From Myxococcales bacterium (GTDB lineage: Bacteria > Myxococcota_A > Bradymonadia > REDH01): a stretch of DNA of 64,000 nt. The stretch lies in the NCBI GenBank assembly GCA_020633625.1, contig JACKDJ010000012.1, positions 1-64,000 on the forward strand, in the 5' to 3' direction. The translations under genes and the position numbers were made by a program. The first letter of the stretch is position 1; each line of letters begins with the position of its first letter. Under the pieces are notes generated by a model. That model was not told where the DNA came from and did not search any database. It was given only the letters and a program-made list of their open reading frames with translations. This document shows, in pieces, positions 51,025 through 58,869 of this stretch.

Positions 51025-52683
51025 TCAGTTCGCCGTCGCCTCGATCGGCGCGCTCAACTCCAGCACCATCACCGCCTCGCGCGTCGCGACCGCATAGGTG
51101 CGGGGTCCCACGGGCCGGATCGCCACCGGGAGATCCGTGCCCGCCGCGACCTCGGGGAACCACTCTCCCACGCGGACCACGGCTGTCGGACGCTGGGTCG
51201 TCGTTGACACGCCGACGAGCTGCGACCCGCGGATCTGCACGACAGAGCCCCCATCGGGCGACAAGCACCACGGCGCGGCTTGCCCCCACGCATCGGCGCT
51301 GATGGCGATCGAACCGCGGCGTGTCCACACGGGACCCGTAAACACCGCGATCCCCCAGCCGTCCGCAACCGCCAGCGTCCGCTCGTCGCGCGACATCTCC
51401 GGCAGGTACAGCCAGTTCAGCCCCGGCGCGTACTCCAGAGCCAGCGTCGGCGCGGAGGCGTCGGCGTCGATCACCTGGAAACCGGACTGGCTGCTCCCAA
51501 CCGTCAGCACCCGCGACGGGTTTCCGCTGACGAACCGCTGCGGCGTCAGCGCTGGCTCGCCGAACGAGTGCGGCTCCCCAACCACCTCCAGGAAGCGGTC
51601 ATCTGTCCGCTGCCGGACGACCCGCCCGTCGGACATCAGAGTCAGGACATCGCGGCCGTCGGGCGCGAACGCTACGTCGGTGGTCATGTAGTCGATCAGC
51701 TCGGGGCGGAGCGACGACTGGGAGATCGCGCCGGCATCGCCACGGCGGACCACGCGGACGTCGCCAGCCTCGCATCGCGCGACGACCGCGTCGCCGGCCG
51801 AAGAGACGTCCAGCATCCGCGGTGCGCACCCGGACAGAGAGAAGCGGGTCGCTGTGACGACCTGAACTCCGGTGCCGGCGCCGAGCCGCGTGCGAAGCTC
51901 CGGTGTCGCGAGCACCCCGGCCGGCGAGGCGAGAAACGCCGCTGTCTCGGCCGCCGCGGTCGCCGCGTCGCCGCTGGCGTCGGAGACCAGGGCTCGGTAC
52001 AGCGCGTCGATCCCTTCCGGGATGTAGATCGCTCCGGGCTCCGGCGTCAGTGCGAACCCACCCTGCGCCGACGCAAGCTCCATCGCGACGGCGTGTGCGT
52101 CGTCGAGGTGGCCCGAGAGCGCGAGGGCCGCCGCGAACGCGGCGCGACCCTGCGAGCCCGACGCGTCGCGAAGAAAGGACACGGCGCGGTCGAAGTCACC
52201 CGCGGCCGTCAGCAGCTCGCCAAGGTTCCCGATGTAGCGGGCCCGGTCCGGCAGCTCGGGCAAGTAACGGATTGAGCGCTCGAGGACGTCCGCGGCCTCG
52301 GCGTAGCGCCCGAGGCAGCCCAGCGCAAACGACCGGAAGAACGCCACCTGGGCCTCGACCTCGCGGCTCGTAAGTGGGACCTCGTCGGCGCGATCCAGTA
52401 CGTCACCCGCGCGCCCTGCGCGGGCGAGGCGGTGGAGCATGAGCAGTCCCGGCATCGGGTCGTCCGGTGCCAGCGCCGCGAGGCGCCGCAGCTCGGCGAC
52501 CGCCATGTCGGTGTCGTCGATCGCCGCCGCCGCTGCGAGCTGAGCCCCGAGGTCGCGGCCCCCGCTCGTGATGATCTCCTGCCAGATCGTCGCCTCGGCC
52601 TTCGGCGCCACGAGCGACGCGCCGACGACGGCGATCAGACCGCCGGCGATCATCCCCGGGATCACACGCGTGGCTCTCCGCAT
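51025..52683 (-). CDS. Exported TPR plus beta-propeller-like protein
   Basis: 552 residues from ATG 52683, overlapping the Cys-rich gene's stop (ATGA). One N-terminal hydrophobic helix (IAGGLIAVVGASLVAP) predicts export. Residues about 60-230 are TPR-like helix pairs; the rest is strand-rich, with repeated VRVGEW / ADGWGIAVF units that look like a WD-type or six-bladed propeller. No enzyme motif. The gene is the second in a pair with the Cys-rich lipoprotein, so both are probably surface or periplasmic partners. Confidence 0.65.
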   Translation of the reverse strand: MRRATRVIPGMIAGGLIAVVGASLVAPKAEATIWQEIITSGGRDLGAQLAAAAAIDDTDMAVAELRRLAALAPDDPMPGLLMLHRLARAGRAGDVLDRADEVPLTSREVEAQVAFFRSFALGCLGRYAEAADVLERSIRYLPELPDRARYIGNLGELLTAAGDFDRAVSFLRDASGSQGRAAFAAALALSGHLDDAHAVAMELASAQGGFALTPEPGAIYIPEGIDALYRALVSDASGDAATAAAETAAFLASPAGVLATPELRTRLGAGTGVQVVTATRFSLSGCAPRMLDVSSAGDAVVARCEAGDVRVVRRGDAGAISQSSLRPELIDYMTTDVAFAPDGRDVLTLMSDGRVVRQRTDDRFLEVVGEPHSFGEPALTPQRFVSGNPSRVLTVGSSQSGFQVIDADASAPTLALEYAPGLNWLYLPEMSRDERTLAVADGWGIAVFTGPVWTRRGSIAISADAWGQAAPWCLSPDGGSVVQIRGSQLVGVSTTTQRPTAVVRVGEWFPEVAAGTDLPVAIRPVGPRTYAVATREAVMVLELSAPIEATAN

Positions 52684-54638
52684 CAGCCGCACTCCCCTCC
52701 GATGCAGATACCGCCCCGGCAGTCCCCGTTGTCTCGGCAGTCGATGCTGCCGGAGCGGCAGATGCCGCCGACGCACACGTTCGCGGAGCCGCTGCAGTCG
52801 TCGTCGATGTCGCACCGCTGCACGTTCTCGCAGAAGCCGTTCGCGCACACCGGGCGCGCGCCGCCGCAGTCGGTGTCCTCGAAGCACCCGGGCGTCTCGA
52901 ACACGCACTCGCCGTCGATGCACAGCGCTGCGAACCCGCACGTCTCGTTGTAGGTGCACGAGAGCGCGTTGGCGCAGCGCCCGTCGAGGCAGATCTGGCC
53001 GAACCCGCAGTCTCCCTGGGTTCGACACGCGAGCTCGGCGGCGCACCGCCCTTCGTCGCAGAACTCGCCGCTGGCGCAGTCGCGAGACGAGGCGCACCCA
53101 CCTTGTGCGCAGCGCCCGAACTCGCAGATGCGGGCCACGCCGCACTCGGAGTCGACCTCGCAGATCATCGGCGCGTCGACGCAACTGCCGTCGGTGCAGA
53201 CGCTCGCGACCGGGCAGTCACGGTCGGCGCCGCACACCGGTGGCGGCGGCACGCACGCGAAGTCGAGGCACGACTCGCCCGCCGCACAGTCGGTCGCCGC
53301 CAGACAGCCGGCGGCCGGCGCGATGCAGGTGTTCGACTCGCACGTGTAGCCGGCGGGGCAGTCGCGAGACAGCGAGCACTCACGCCCGACGCAAACCCCC
53401 GCGTTACATCCGAAGCCCGTAGGGCAGTCGATGTCGAGGATGCAGGAACCGTCTCCGACGCACGCGCCGCCGACGCACGCCTGCGCCACGCCGCACTCGG
53501 CCGACGTCTCGCACTCGCGTGCCGCGCGGCACGCGCCGTCCACACACGAAGTCCCGGCGGGACACACGACCGGACACCCGTCGACGCACCGCCCATCCTC
53601 GCAGGTCCCGCTCTCGCAGTCCGTCGCGACGAAGCACTCGCCGTCGAGCACGCAGGCGCCCGACGCGTTGCAGACGAAGCCGGCCGGACACGCGTCGGCG
53701 GCGTCGCAGCTCCCGACCTCGATGCAGCTCGAACCCATGCAGACGAATCCGACGGGGCAGTCAGCGATCGTGTCGCACGAGACCCGCACGCACTCGCCGT
53801 TCCTGCACAGCATGTCCCGGCCGCAGCTCGCGCTCGACGTGCACTCCACGCCCCCCACACACTCGCCGCCCACGCAGCTCGATCCGGACGGGCAGTCCGC
53901 CGCCGATGTACAAGCCCCGGCGGTCACGGCGCACGCGCCATCGACGCACGTGAACCCAGCCTGGCAGTCCGAGTCGAACTCGCAGTCCGCGAGCGACAGG
54001 CACACGCCGTCGCGGCAGGCCTCCCCCTCGCCGCACGCACGCAGCTCGTCGCACGGGCGGGTGACTGTCGCGCAACCGCCGTCGGCGCAGATGGCGCCCT
54101 CTGGGCAGTCGGCGTCGGTGGCGCAGACCCCGGTGAACGTACACTGCGAGTCGATGCACTCCTCGCCCGGGCCGCAGATCCCCGTCGGCCGGCACGCCGA
54201 ACCGGCGACGCAGACCCCGGCCCGACAGACCCCGCCGGTGTTGCACTCCGAGCCGAGCGTGCACTCGACCAGCGCCAGACAGACGCTGTCCACGCAGATC
54301 GCCGACTCCGGGCAACCGCCGTCGTCGACGCAGCCGACCGTCCCTCCGCACCCGGAGCCGACGCAGCCGGCATCGGGCGTCTCGGCTGCGACACAGACCC
54401 CGTCGACGCACGGAAGATCGCCGGGGCACGCGACGCCGAGCCCGCAGGCGGCGGCCGTGCAGGTCCCCGAGACGCACACGGATCCCGCGTCGCACCACGA
54501 GTCGTCTTCGCACCCGTTGCCGAGGGAGACGCGGCTGCAGGCTGCGACCGACAGCGAGACGAACAGCCCCGCTGCCACGACCGGGACGCCGGCGCGGCCG
54601 CTGCCCCACCAACGACGAACACTCCGCAGCGCTGTCAT
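52683..54638 (-). CDS. Cys-rich repeat lipoprotein (Dickkopf-like repeats)
   Basis: 651 residues. Lipobox (LSVAACSR). Almost the whole mature chain is more than twenty short Cys repeats of the form C-x4-5-D/C-C-x4-6-C-x2-4-C, such as CEDDSWCDAGSVCVSGTC and CTSAADCPSGSSCVGGEC, similar to the Dickkopf N-terminal Cys-rich pattern. Two ends of each unit would pair into disulphides, giving a stiff extracellular rod. It overlaps the TPR protein gene by 4 bases. Repetitive DNA of this kind changes length by slippage; unit number may differ between strains. Confidence 0.8.
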   Translation of the reverse strand: MTALRSVRRWWGSGRAGVPVVAAGLFVSLSVAACSRVSLGNGCEDDSWCDAGSVCVSGTCTAAACGLGVACPGDLPCVDGVCVAAETPDAGCVGSGCGGTVGCVDDGGCPESAICVDSVCLALVECTLGSECNTGGVCRAGVCVAGSACRPTGICGPGEECIDSQCTFTGVCATDADCPEGAICADGGCATVTRPCDELRACGEGEACRDGVCLSLADCEFDSDCQAGFTCVDGACAVTAGACTSAADCPSGSSCVGGECVGGVECTSSASCGRDMLCRNGECVRVSCDTIADCPVGFVCMGSSCIEVGSCDAADACPAGFVCNASGACVLDGECFVATDCESGTCEDGRCVDGCPVVCPAGTSCVDGACRAARECETSAECGVAQACVGGACVGDGSCILDIDCPTGFGCNAGVCVGRECSLSRDCPAGYTCESNTCIAPAAGCLAATDCAAGESCLDFACVPPPPVCGADRDCPVASVCTDGSCVDAPMICEVDSECGVARICEFGRCAQGGCASSRDCASGEFCDEGRCAAELACRTQGDCGFGQICLDGRCANALSCTYNETCGFAALCIDGECVFETPGCFEDTDCGGARPVCANGFCENVQRCDIDDDCSGSANVCVGGICRSGSIDCRDNGDCRGGICIGGECG

Positions 54639-54820
54639 GCCGAAATCTCCACGTCGAACGAGTGACGCGCGACAGTCTTAGCGGGAACCGGGGTTCGTCG
54701 CCAGCGGGGGCGGGTCGGCGCGTCGAGCATGTGGGCTGGCGCGCTCGGCTGCGGTCGTTCGGCCGCTGGGCCCTGTTGCGCTCTCCTCAGTGGCGGCGTA
54801 GGGCTGACAGCGCAACCCGT

Positions 54821-55330
54821 ATGCCCCCGCATCGCATGCACGCGCGCAACTGCCTACTCGCCCTGATGCTCACCTGCTCCGCCGCCGGCGCCTGCGGCGG
54901 TCGCGACAAGCCCGCCGAAGGCGGTGAGGCGCTGCTGACGCATGGGCACGACATGATGGGTCAGGTCGAGGAGCGAGCGCGGAACCACGTCTTCGACATG
55001 GCGACGATCCTCGAGACCAACCTCGACGACCCCGCCACCGCCGTCACGCGGATGCAGAACCTGTTCAGCGTGAACGGCGAGCGGATGATCGGCGACGCCG
55101 TCCTCCTCGAGCAGCGCCTCGCGTCGCTCGAGGGCGACGAGCGGCGCCTCTACGAGGCCCAGCTCGCCGCCTACCTAGACGAGGCGTTCGTCGCGTGGCG
55201 CGACGCCAACGCCGCGTTCGTCCAGGCGCACCCGGCCGAGGGTCGCGAGATCGGGCAGCTCGTCGAGCTGTTCGATCGGACCGACGCCGCCAGGCGCACC
55301 GCAGACGCCGCGCGGGCCGCTGCGCCGTAG
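54821..55330 (+). CDS. Small lipoprotein, alpha-helical
   Basis: 169 residues from ATG 54821 (ATG 54836 is also possible; neither has a good Shine-Dalgarno). Signal peptide with lipobox (LTCSAAGAC). The mature part is helical and acidic, with repeated patterns NHVFDMATILETNLDDP and DERRLYEAQLAAYLDEAF. No domain recognised. Faces the speD gene end-on across 64 bases with a terminator hairpin between. Possibly periplasmic. Confidence 0.6.
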   Translation: MPPHRMHARNCLLALMLTCSAAGACGGRDKPAEGGEALLTHGHDMMGQVEERARNHVFDMATILETNLDDPATAVTRMQNLFSVNGERMIGDAVLLEQRLASLEGDERRLYEAQLAAYLDEAFVAWRDANAAFVQAHPAEGREIGQLVELFDRTDAARRTADAARAAAP

Positions 55331-55356
55331 CTGCTGGCGTGCGATAGGGCAGAGCA

Positions 55357-55389
55357 GCGGGGCCGTCGGCTAGCGCGCGCCGGCCCCGC
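55357..55389. terminator. Two-way terminator hairpin
   Basis: GCGGGGCCG (55357-55365) pairs with CGGCCCCGC (55381-55389), a 9-bp stem with a 15-base loop, between the ends of the lipoprotein (+) and speD (-). No T-run. Confidence 0.5.
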
Positions 55390-55394
55390 AGACC

Positions 55395-55790
55395 TCAGCT
55401 CGCCTTGACGTCGTACGCCTTCGGGACCGTGCCCTCGGGCACGTCGAGGATGCCGCGCTTGAGCTCGACGACCGAGTCGCGCTTCGCCGCGAACTTCTCG
55501 CGCAGGTACTTGTGCGCGAACCACGGGTCGATGACGTCGCCGCACGTGAAGACGTCGACCGCCGCGTACCCGAACTCCGGCCAGGTGTGAATCGAGAGGT
55601 GGGACTCGCTGATCACCACCATCCCCGACACGCCGTGCGGGTTGAAGTGGTGAAACTCGACGGCCACGATCGTGGCCTTCATCGCCTCGGCTGCCTCGCA
55701 CATCGACTTCTGAATGAAGTCGACGTCGTCCATGATCTCACGCGGGCAGTCGTAGTACTCGATGATGCAGTGTCGTCCCAGTGCTTCCAA
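55395..55790 (-). CDS. speD: S-adenosylmethionine decarboxylase proenzyme (SpeD)
   Basis: 131 residues from a TTG start at 55790, selected because AGGAGGT lies six bases upstream and because LEALGRHCIIEYYDC matches the short bacterial SpeD N-terminus. Ser 63 in ISESHLSIHTWPE is the self-cleavage site that makes the pyruvoyl group; His 68 and Cys 83 (DVFTCG) complete the active site, at the same positions as in Thermotoga SpeD. It supplies decarboxylated SAM for spermidine, used by SpeE about 2 kb away. The longer frame to 55937 lacks a credible start. Confidence 0.93.
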   Translation of the reverse strand: MEALGRHCIIEYYDCPREIMDDVDFIQKSMCEAAEAMKATIVAVEFHHFNPHGVSGMVVISESHLSIHTWPEFGYAAVDVFTCGDVIDPWFAHKYLREKFAAKRDSVVELKRGILDVPEGTVPKAYDVKAS

Positions 55791-55796
55791 TTCGCT

Positions 55797-55803
55797 ACCT
55801 CCT
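55797..55803 (-). promoter_or_regulatory. Shine-Dalgarno of speD, decides TTG start
   Basis: On the minus strand AGGAGGT, six bases before TTG 55790. It is nearly the full anti-16S consensus, much stronger than for most genes in this window, and the only plausible ribosome site for speD. Confidence 0.8.
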
Positions 55804-55822
55804 ACGGGTGACGGGCGGGCGG

Positions 55823-55850
55823 AAAATACGGAGAAGCCCCCGCTCCGCAA
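55823..55850 (-). promoter_or_regulatory. Predicted speD promoter
   Basis: On the minus strand TTGCGG (55850-55845), 16-base spacer, TATTTT (55828-55823). The start would lie about 26 bases before TTG 55790. An AT-rich palindrome directly upstream (55854-55867) may act as an UP element. Confidence 0.55.
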
Positions 55851-55861
55851 GGAATTTTTCG

Positions 55862-55889
55862 AAAAATGTGCCCCCAGTCGATCTGGGGG
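55862..55889 (-). terminator. Intrinsic terminator after the PolX-like gene
   Basis: On the minus strand a hairpin CCCCCAG (55889-55883), loop 5, CTGGGGG (55877-55871), then four bases and T5 (55866-55862). It lies about 60 bases after the PolX-like gene's stop, and is the most canonical rho-independent terminator in the window. Confidence 0.6.
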
Positions 55890-55950
55890 GCCCACGCACG
55901 CGGCGTGCGGCGCCGAATGCCGCACTCCATGCCGCACTCCCAGCCCGCTG

Positions 55951-57648
55951 TCAGGCGCGCGCGCCTCGCCGAAGCCCGACCAGCGCGTCCGCGTCGAGCG
56001 AGTTCACCAACCGTCCCGGCGGTACCCCCGCCCGCGCGGCCTGGGCGAGCGCCAGGTCGACCTGGTCGAGTTCGTCGACGCTGTGCGCGTCCGACCCGAG
56101 CGAGATCCACAGCCCCGGACGAGCCAGAGCGGCGGCCAACAGCTCGTCGCTCGCGTCGAGGCGGTGCGGGGAGCCGTTGATCTCGATGCCGACCCCGTGC
56201 TCTTCGCACGCGTCCAGCACCGCGTCGACGTCGAACTCGATCCCCTCGCGCGATCCGAGCTTCTGCCCAGTCGGGTGTCCGATCGTGCCGAGCCAGCCCG
56301 ACTCGATCGCACGCAGAAGCCGCGCGGTCTGCTCGCGCCGCGTCAGGCTGAACGCCGAGTGGATCGACCCAACGGCCCAATCCAGCATGCCCAGCGTCTC
56401 GTCGTCGAGGTCGAGCGCGCCGTCGCGCAAGATGTCGACCTCGAGGCCGCAGAGCACGCGGCACTCGCCCGACGGCAGCGCACGGATCGCGGCGATCTGC
56501 GCCCGCACGCGCGCCGCGTCGAGGCCGTTCGCGACACCAGCGAGCGCGACACTGTGATCGGTGATCACGATGTGCCGGCGACCGCGATCCGCTGCTGCCG
56601 CGCGCATCTCCTCGATCGTCGCCGCGCCGTCCGACCACGTCGTGTGCATGTGCAGGTCGCCGAGCACGTGCGCTGACGACAGCGCCGGCCAGAACGCCGT
56701 GTCCTCGCCCTCGAAGGCTCGCCACGCCGGTGGCGCCGCCGCGATCGACAGGGCTGCGAACGCCGCCTCGACGGTCGGCGTCGCGACCGGAACCTCTGTG
56801 ACCGCATCCCACAGCCCGGTCGCGTCGAGCCGCAGGCCGCGAGCGGTCGCAGCCGACGCCAACCTGTCCCGCGTCCGCTCCGACGACGTCTCCCACAGCA
56901 CCCGAGCCCCAAGCGCGTCTGGCGCGACAGCCCGGACGGCCACGCGCGCCCCTTCGACGTCGCAGCTGCCCCCACCGCGGATCGGCTCGACCTCGCCGAG
57001 CCCCGCCAGCGCCTCCAGCACGGCGTCGACATCGGTCGTCGCTGCGAGCAGCTCGACCTTCTCGGCCCACGGGCGGATCTGCGCGACGGCCCCCACGGTC
57101 TCGACGGCCCCGATCCCCGGCTGGCGTCGGAGGGTCGCCGCGACGTGATCCGCGACGCGACGCGCCGTGGGGTAGGGCGCCTTGTCGCCGCGCGCCGCAC
57201 GCGCGGCGAGCGCCGTCGCGAGCTGCGTCGCCAGCTTTGCGCCAAGCCCCGAGGTGCTCGCGACCGCGCCCGTGGCGAGCGCCCGCTCGAGCCCCGCCAG
57301 ATCGCGAACGCCGAGCGCGTCCCGCAGCTTCGCGACGCGCGCCGCGCCGAGACCCGGGAGCGTCAGCAGCTCTGCGACACCGGCCCCGACCTCCTCGACG
57401 AGCCGATCGAGCGTCTCGCAACGGCCCGTCGTCGCCAGCTCTGCGAGGTCGCGCCCGAGCGATCGCCCGATCCCGGGCAGGCCCGTGTGCGCCCCCGCCG
57501 CGACCAGGTCGGCGAGCGGCTCCTTGAGCCCCGACACCGTACGTCCGGCGCGAGCGTACGCGGCGACCTCGAACTCCCGGCGTCCGGCGAGCTGCGCCAG
57601 CGCGGCGATCCGCTCGAGCTGTCGTCCACAGGCCCGGTTCGACGGCAC
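55951..57648 (-). CDS. PolX-like PHP phosphoesterase/exonuclease with degenerate polymerase domain
   Basis: 565 residues. The N-terminal helix-hairpin-helix segments (GLPGIGRSLGRDL 56-68, TLPGLGAARVAKL 96-108) and layout are those of bacterial DNA polymerase X. The palm region (about 180-240) has lost the catalytic pattern: the G-S/RR ... GDIDLL core reads VGAVAQIRPW ... EKVELL, and the third Asp site reads RVAVRAV, so polymerase activity is unlikely. The C-terminal PHP domain (330-565) is complete: DLHMHTTWSDG, ITDHS, GLEVDIL, SIHSAF, GHPTG, EINGSP and SDAHS, the metal ligands for 3'-5' exonuclease or phosphodiester hydrolysis. It is flanked by speD and speE. Confidence 0.88.
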   Translation of the reverse strand: MPSNRACGRQLERIAALAQLAGRREFEVAAYARAGRTVSGLKEPLADLVAAGAHTGLPGIGRSLGRDLAELATTGRCETLDRLVEEVGAGVAELLTLPGLGAARVAKLRDALGVRDLAGLERALATGAVASTSGLGAKLATQLATALAARAARGDKAPYPTARRVADHVAATLRRQPGIGAVETVGAVAQIRPWAEKVELLAATTDVDAVLEALAGLGEVEPIRGGGSCDVEGARVAVRAVAPDALGARVLWETSSERTRDRLASAATARGLRLDATGLWDAVTEVPVATPTVEAAFAALSIAAAPPAWRAFEGEDTAFWPALSSAHVLGDLHMHTTWSDGAATIEEMRAAAADRGRRHIVITDHSVALAGVANGLDAARVRAQIAAIRALPSGECRVLCGLEVDILRDGALDLDDETLGMLDWAVGSIHSAFSLTRREQTARLLRAIESGWLGTIGHPTGQKLGSREGIEFDVDAVLDACEEHGVGIEINGSPHRLDASDELLAAALARPGLWISLGSDAHSVDELDQVDLALAQAARAGVPPGRLVNSLDADALVGLRRGARA

Positions 57649-57771
57649 GGTGCTACCTCTCGTGTGACGCGTGGCCCGCGGCGGGATTGCCCGAGCTTCG
57701 CGACTCTAACCGACCGCGGGCGGGCGAGCGAGGCGCGGTCGCGACGCGGCGCGGCGGCTGCGATACCCGGC

Positions 57772-57800
57772 TTGGTTTCGCGGCGGCCGGCGTGTAAGAG
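57772..57800 (+). promoter_or_regulatory. Predicted speE promoter
   Basis: TTGGTT (57772-57777), 17-base spacer, TAAGAG (57795-57800), 30 bases before ATG 57831; the -10 resembles TAAGAC before the M16 operon. Confidence 0.4.
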
Positions 57801-57830
57801 GCGCCGCGTCCCGAACCCCCCGAGCCAGCC

Positions 57831-58727
57831 ATGCTACGATACGACGACCCCTGGGCCCGCGGCACCTTCCTCTCCTACACGGTGACGAAGGTCTACGAGA
57901 TGTTCGAGACCGAGTTCCAGCGCATCGAGGTCTTCGAAGCCGAAGAGTTCGGGACCGTCCTCGCGCTCGGCGGGGTCACCAACGTCACCGACCGCGACGA
58001 GAGCGCGTACCACGAACTCCTCGCCCACCTCCCGCTCCTGTGCCACCCGAACCCGCGCCGTGTCTTGATCATCGGCGGCGGCGACGGCGGGACCCTGCGC
58101 GAGGTGCTGCGGCACCCCGAGGTCCAGGAGGCCGTCCTCGTCGACATCGACGGCGAGGTCATCCGCTGCGCCAAGCAGTACTTCCCCAAGCTCGCGGTCG
58201 CGTTCGAGGACCCACGCGCCGACGTCCGCGTCGCCGACGGCGTCGCGTTCGTCGCCAACGCGGCCGCGGCGGGCGAGAAGTTCGACGTCATCCTCGTCGA
58301 CTCCACCGACCCGGTCGACGCCGCCGTCGACCTGTTCACCGAGTCGTTCTACCGCGGCTGCGCGACGCTGCTCGGCGACTCCGGCATCTTGGTCCCGCAG
58401 AGCGACTCGCTGACGTTCTGCATCGACCGCGTCGTCGGGATTCACCGAAACCTCTCCGCCATCTTCGGCAGCGTCACGCCCTACGCCGGCCACTGCCTCA
58501 CGTACCCCGGCGCGTACTGGGCGTTCATGGGCGCCACGAACGGGCGCGCGCTCTCACCCGAGCACGTCGACGGCAAGCGGCTCGCCGCGTTCGCCGAAGA
58601 GCTGCGCTTCATCAACGAGCCCCACGCCCGCGCCGTGTTCGCGCTGCCGCAGTACGTCGTCCGCGCGCTCGCCGGAGCCCCGCCGTCGGACCTCCCGTCC
58701 GTCTGCGACGTTCCGCCGGTCGACTGA
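57831..58727 (+). CDS. speE: Spermidine synthase
   Basis: 298 residues. The Rossmann motif IIGGGDGGTLREVL and VDIDGEVIRCAKQYF bind decarboxylated SAM, and LVDSTDPVDAAVDLF carries the catalytic Asp; GTVLALGGVTNVTDRDE and YHELLAHLPLL are family strings. It transfers the aminopropyl group from decarboxylated SAM (made by SpeD) to putrescine, releasing methylthioadenosine that can feed the methionine salvage step of MtnA. The acceptor could be another diamine. It has its own predicted promoter and is not in an operon with speD. Confidence 0.94.
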   Translation: MLRYDDPWARGTFLSYTVTKVYEMFETEFQRIEVFEAEEFGTVLALGGVTNVTDRDESAYHELLAHLPLLCHPNPRRVLIIGGGDGGTLREVLRHPEVQEAVLVDIDGEVIRCAKQYFPKLAVAFEDPRADVRVADGVAFVANAAAAGEKFDVILVDSTDPVDAAVDLFTESFYRGCATLLGDSGILVPQSDSLTFCIDRVVGIHRNLSAIFGSVTPYAGHCLTYPGAYWAFMGATNGRALSPEHVDGKRLAAFAEELRFINEPHARAVFALPQYVVRALAGAPPSDLPSVCDVPPVD

Positions 58728-58809
58728 GGCCGGGCGGCGGTGGGTGCCGTGCGCGGCCGTCGCGCCGCCCGCCCGAGCGCGACCCGGCGCTGCCGCTGCC
58801 GCCGATTTC

Positions 58810-58837
58810 TTGCCCGCCTCCGCCCCTCTGGTATCGG
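58810..58837 (+). promoter_or_regulatory. Predicted promoter of the membrane protein cluster
   Basis: TTGCCC (58810-58815), 16-base spacer, TATCGG (58832-58837), 32 bases before ATG 58870. Confidence 0.4.
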
Positions 58838-58869
58838 CGTAGTCACTGCGCCTACATCAGAGGTTCGCA

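Noticed and set aside
53103..54681. Plus-strand open frames opposite the Cys-rich repeat gene
   Set aside because: They mirror the codon bias of the Cys repeat; sequence is His/Ser/Thr or Arg/Ala-rich low-complexity and has no signal or domain.
55791..55937. Longer speD with upstream ATG
   Set aside because: The extra N-terminus would include the predicted promoter and Shine-Dalgarno, and SpeD homologues start with the xLGRH motif.
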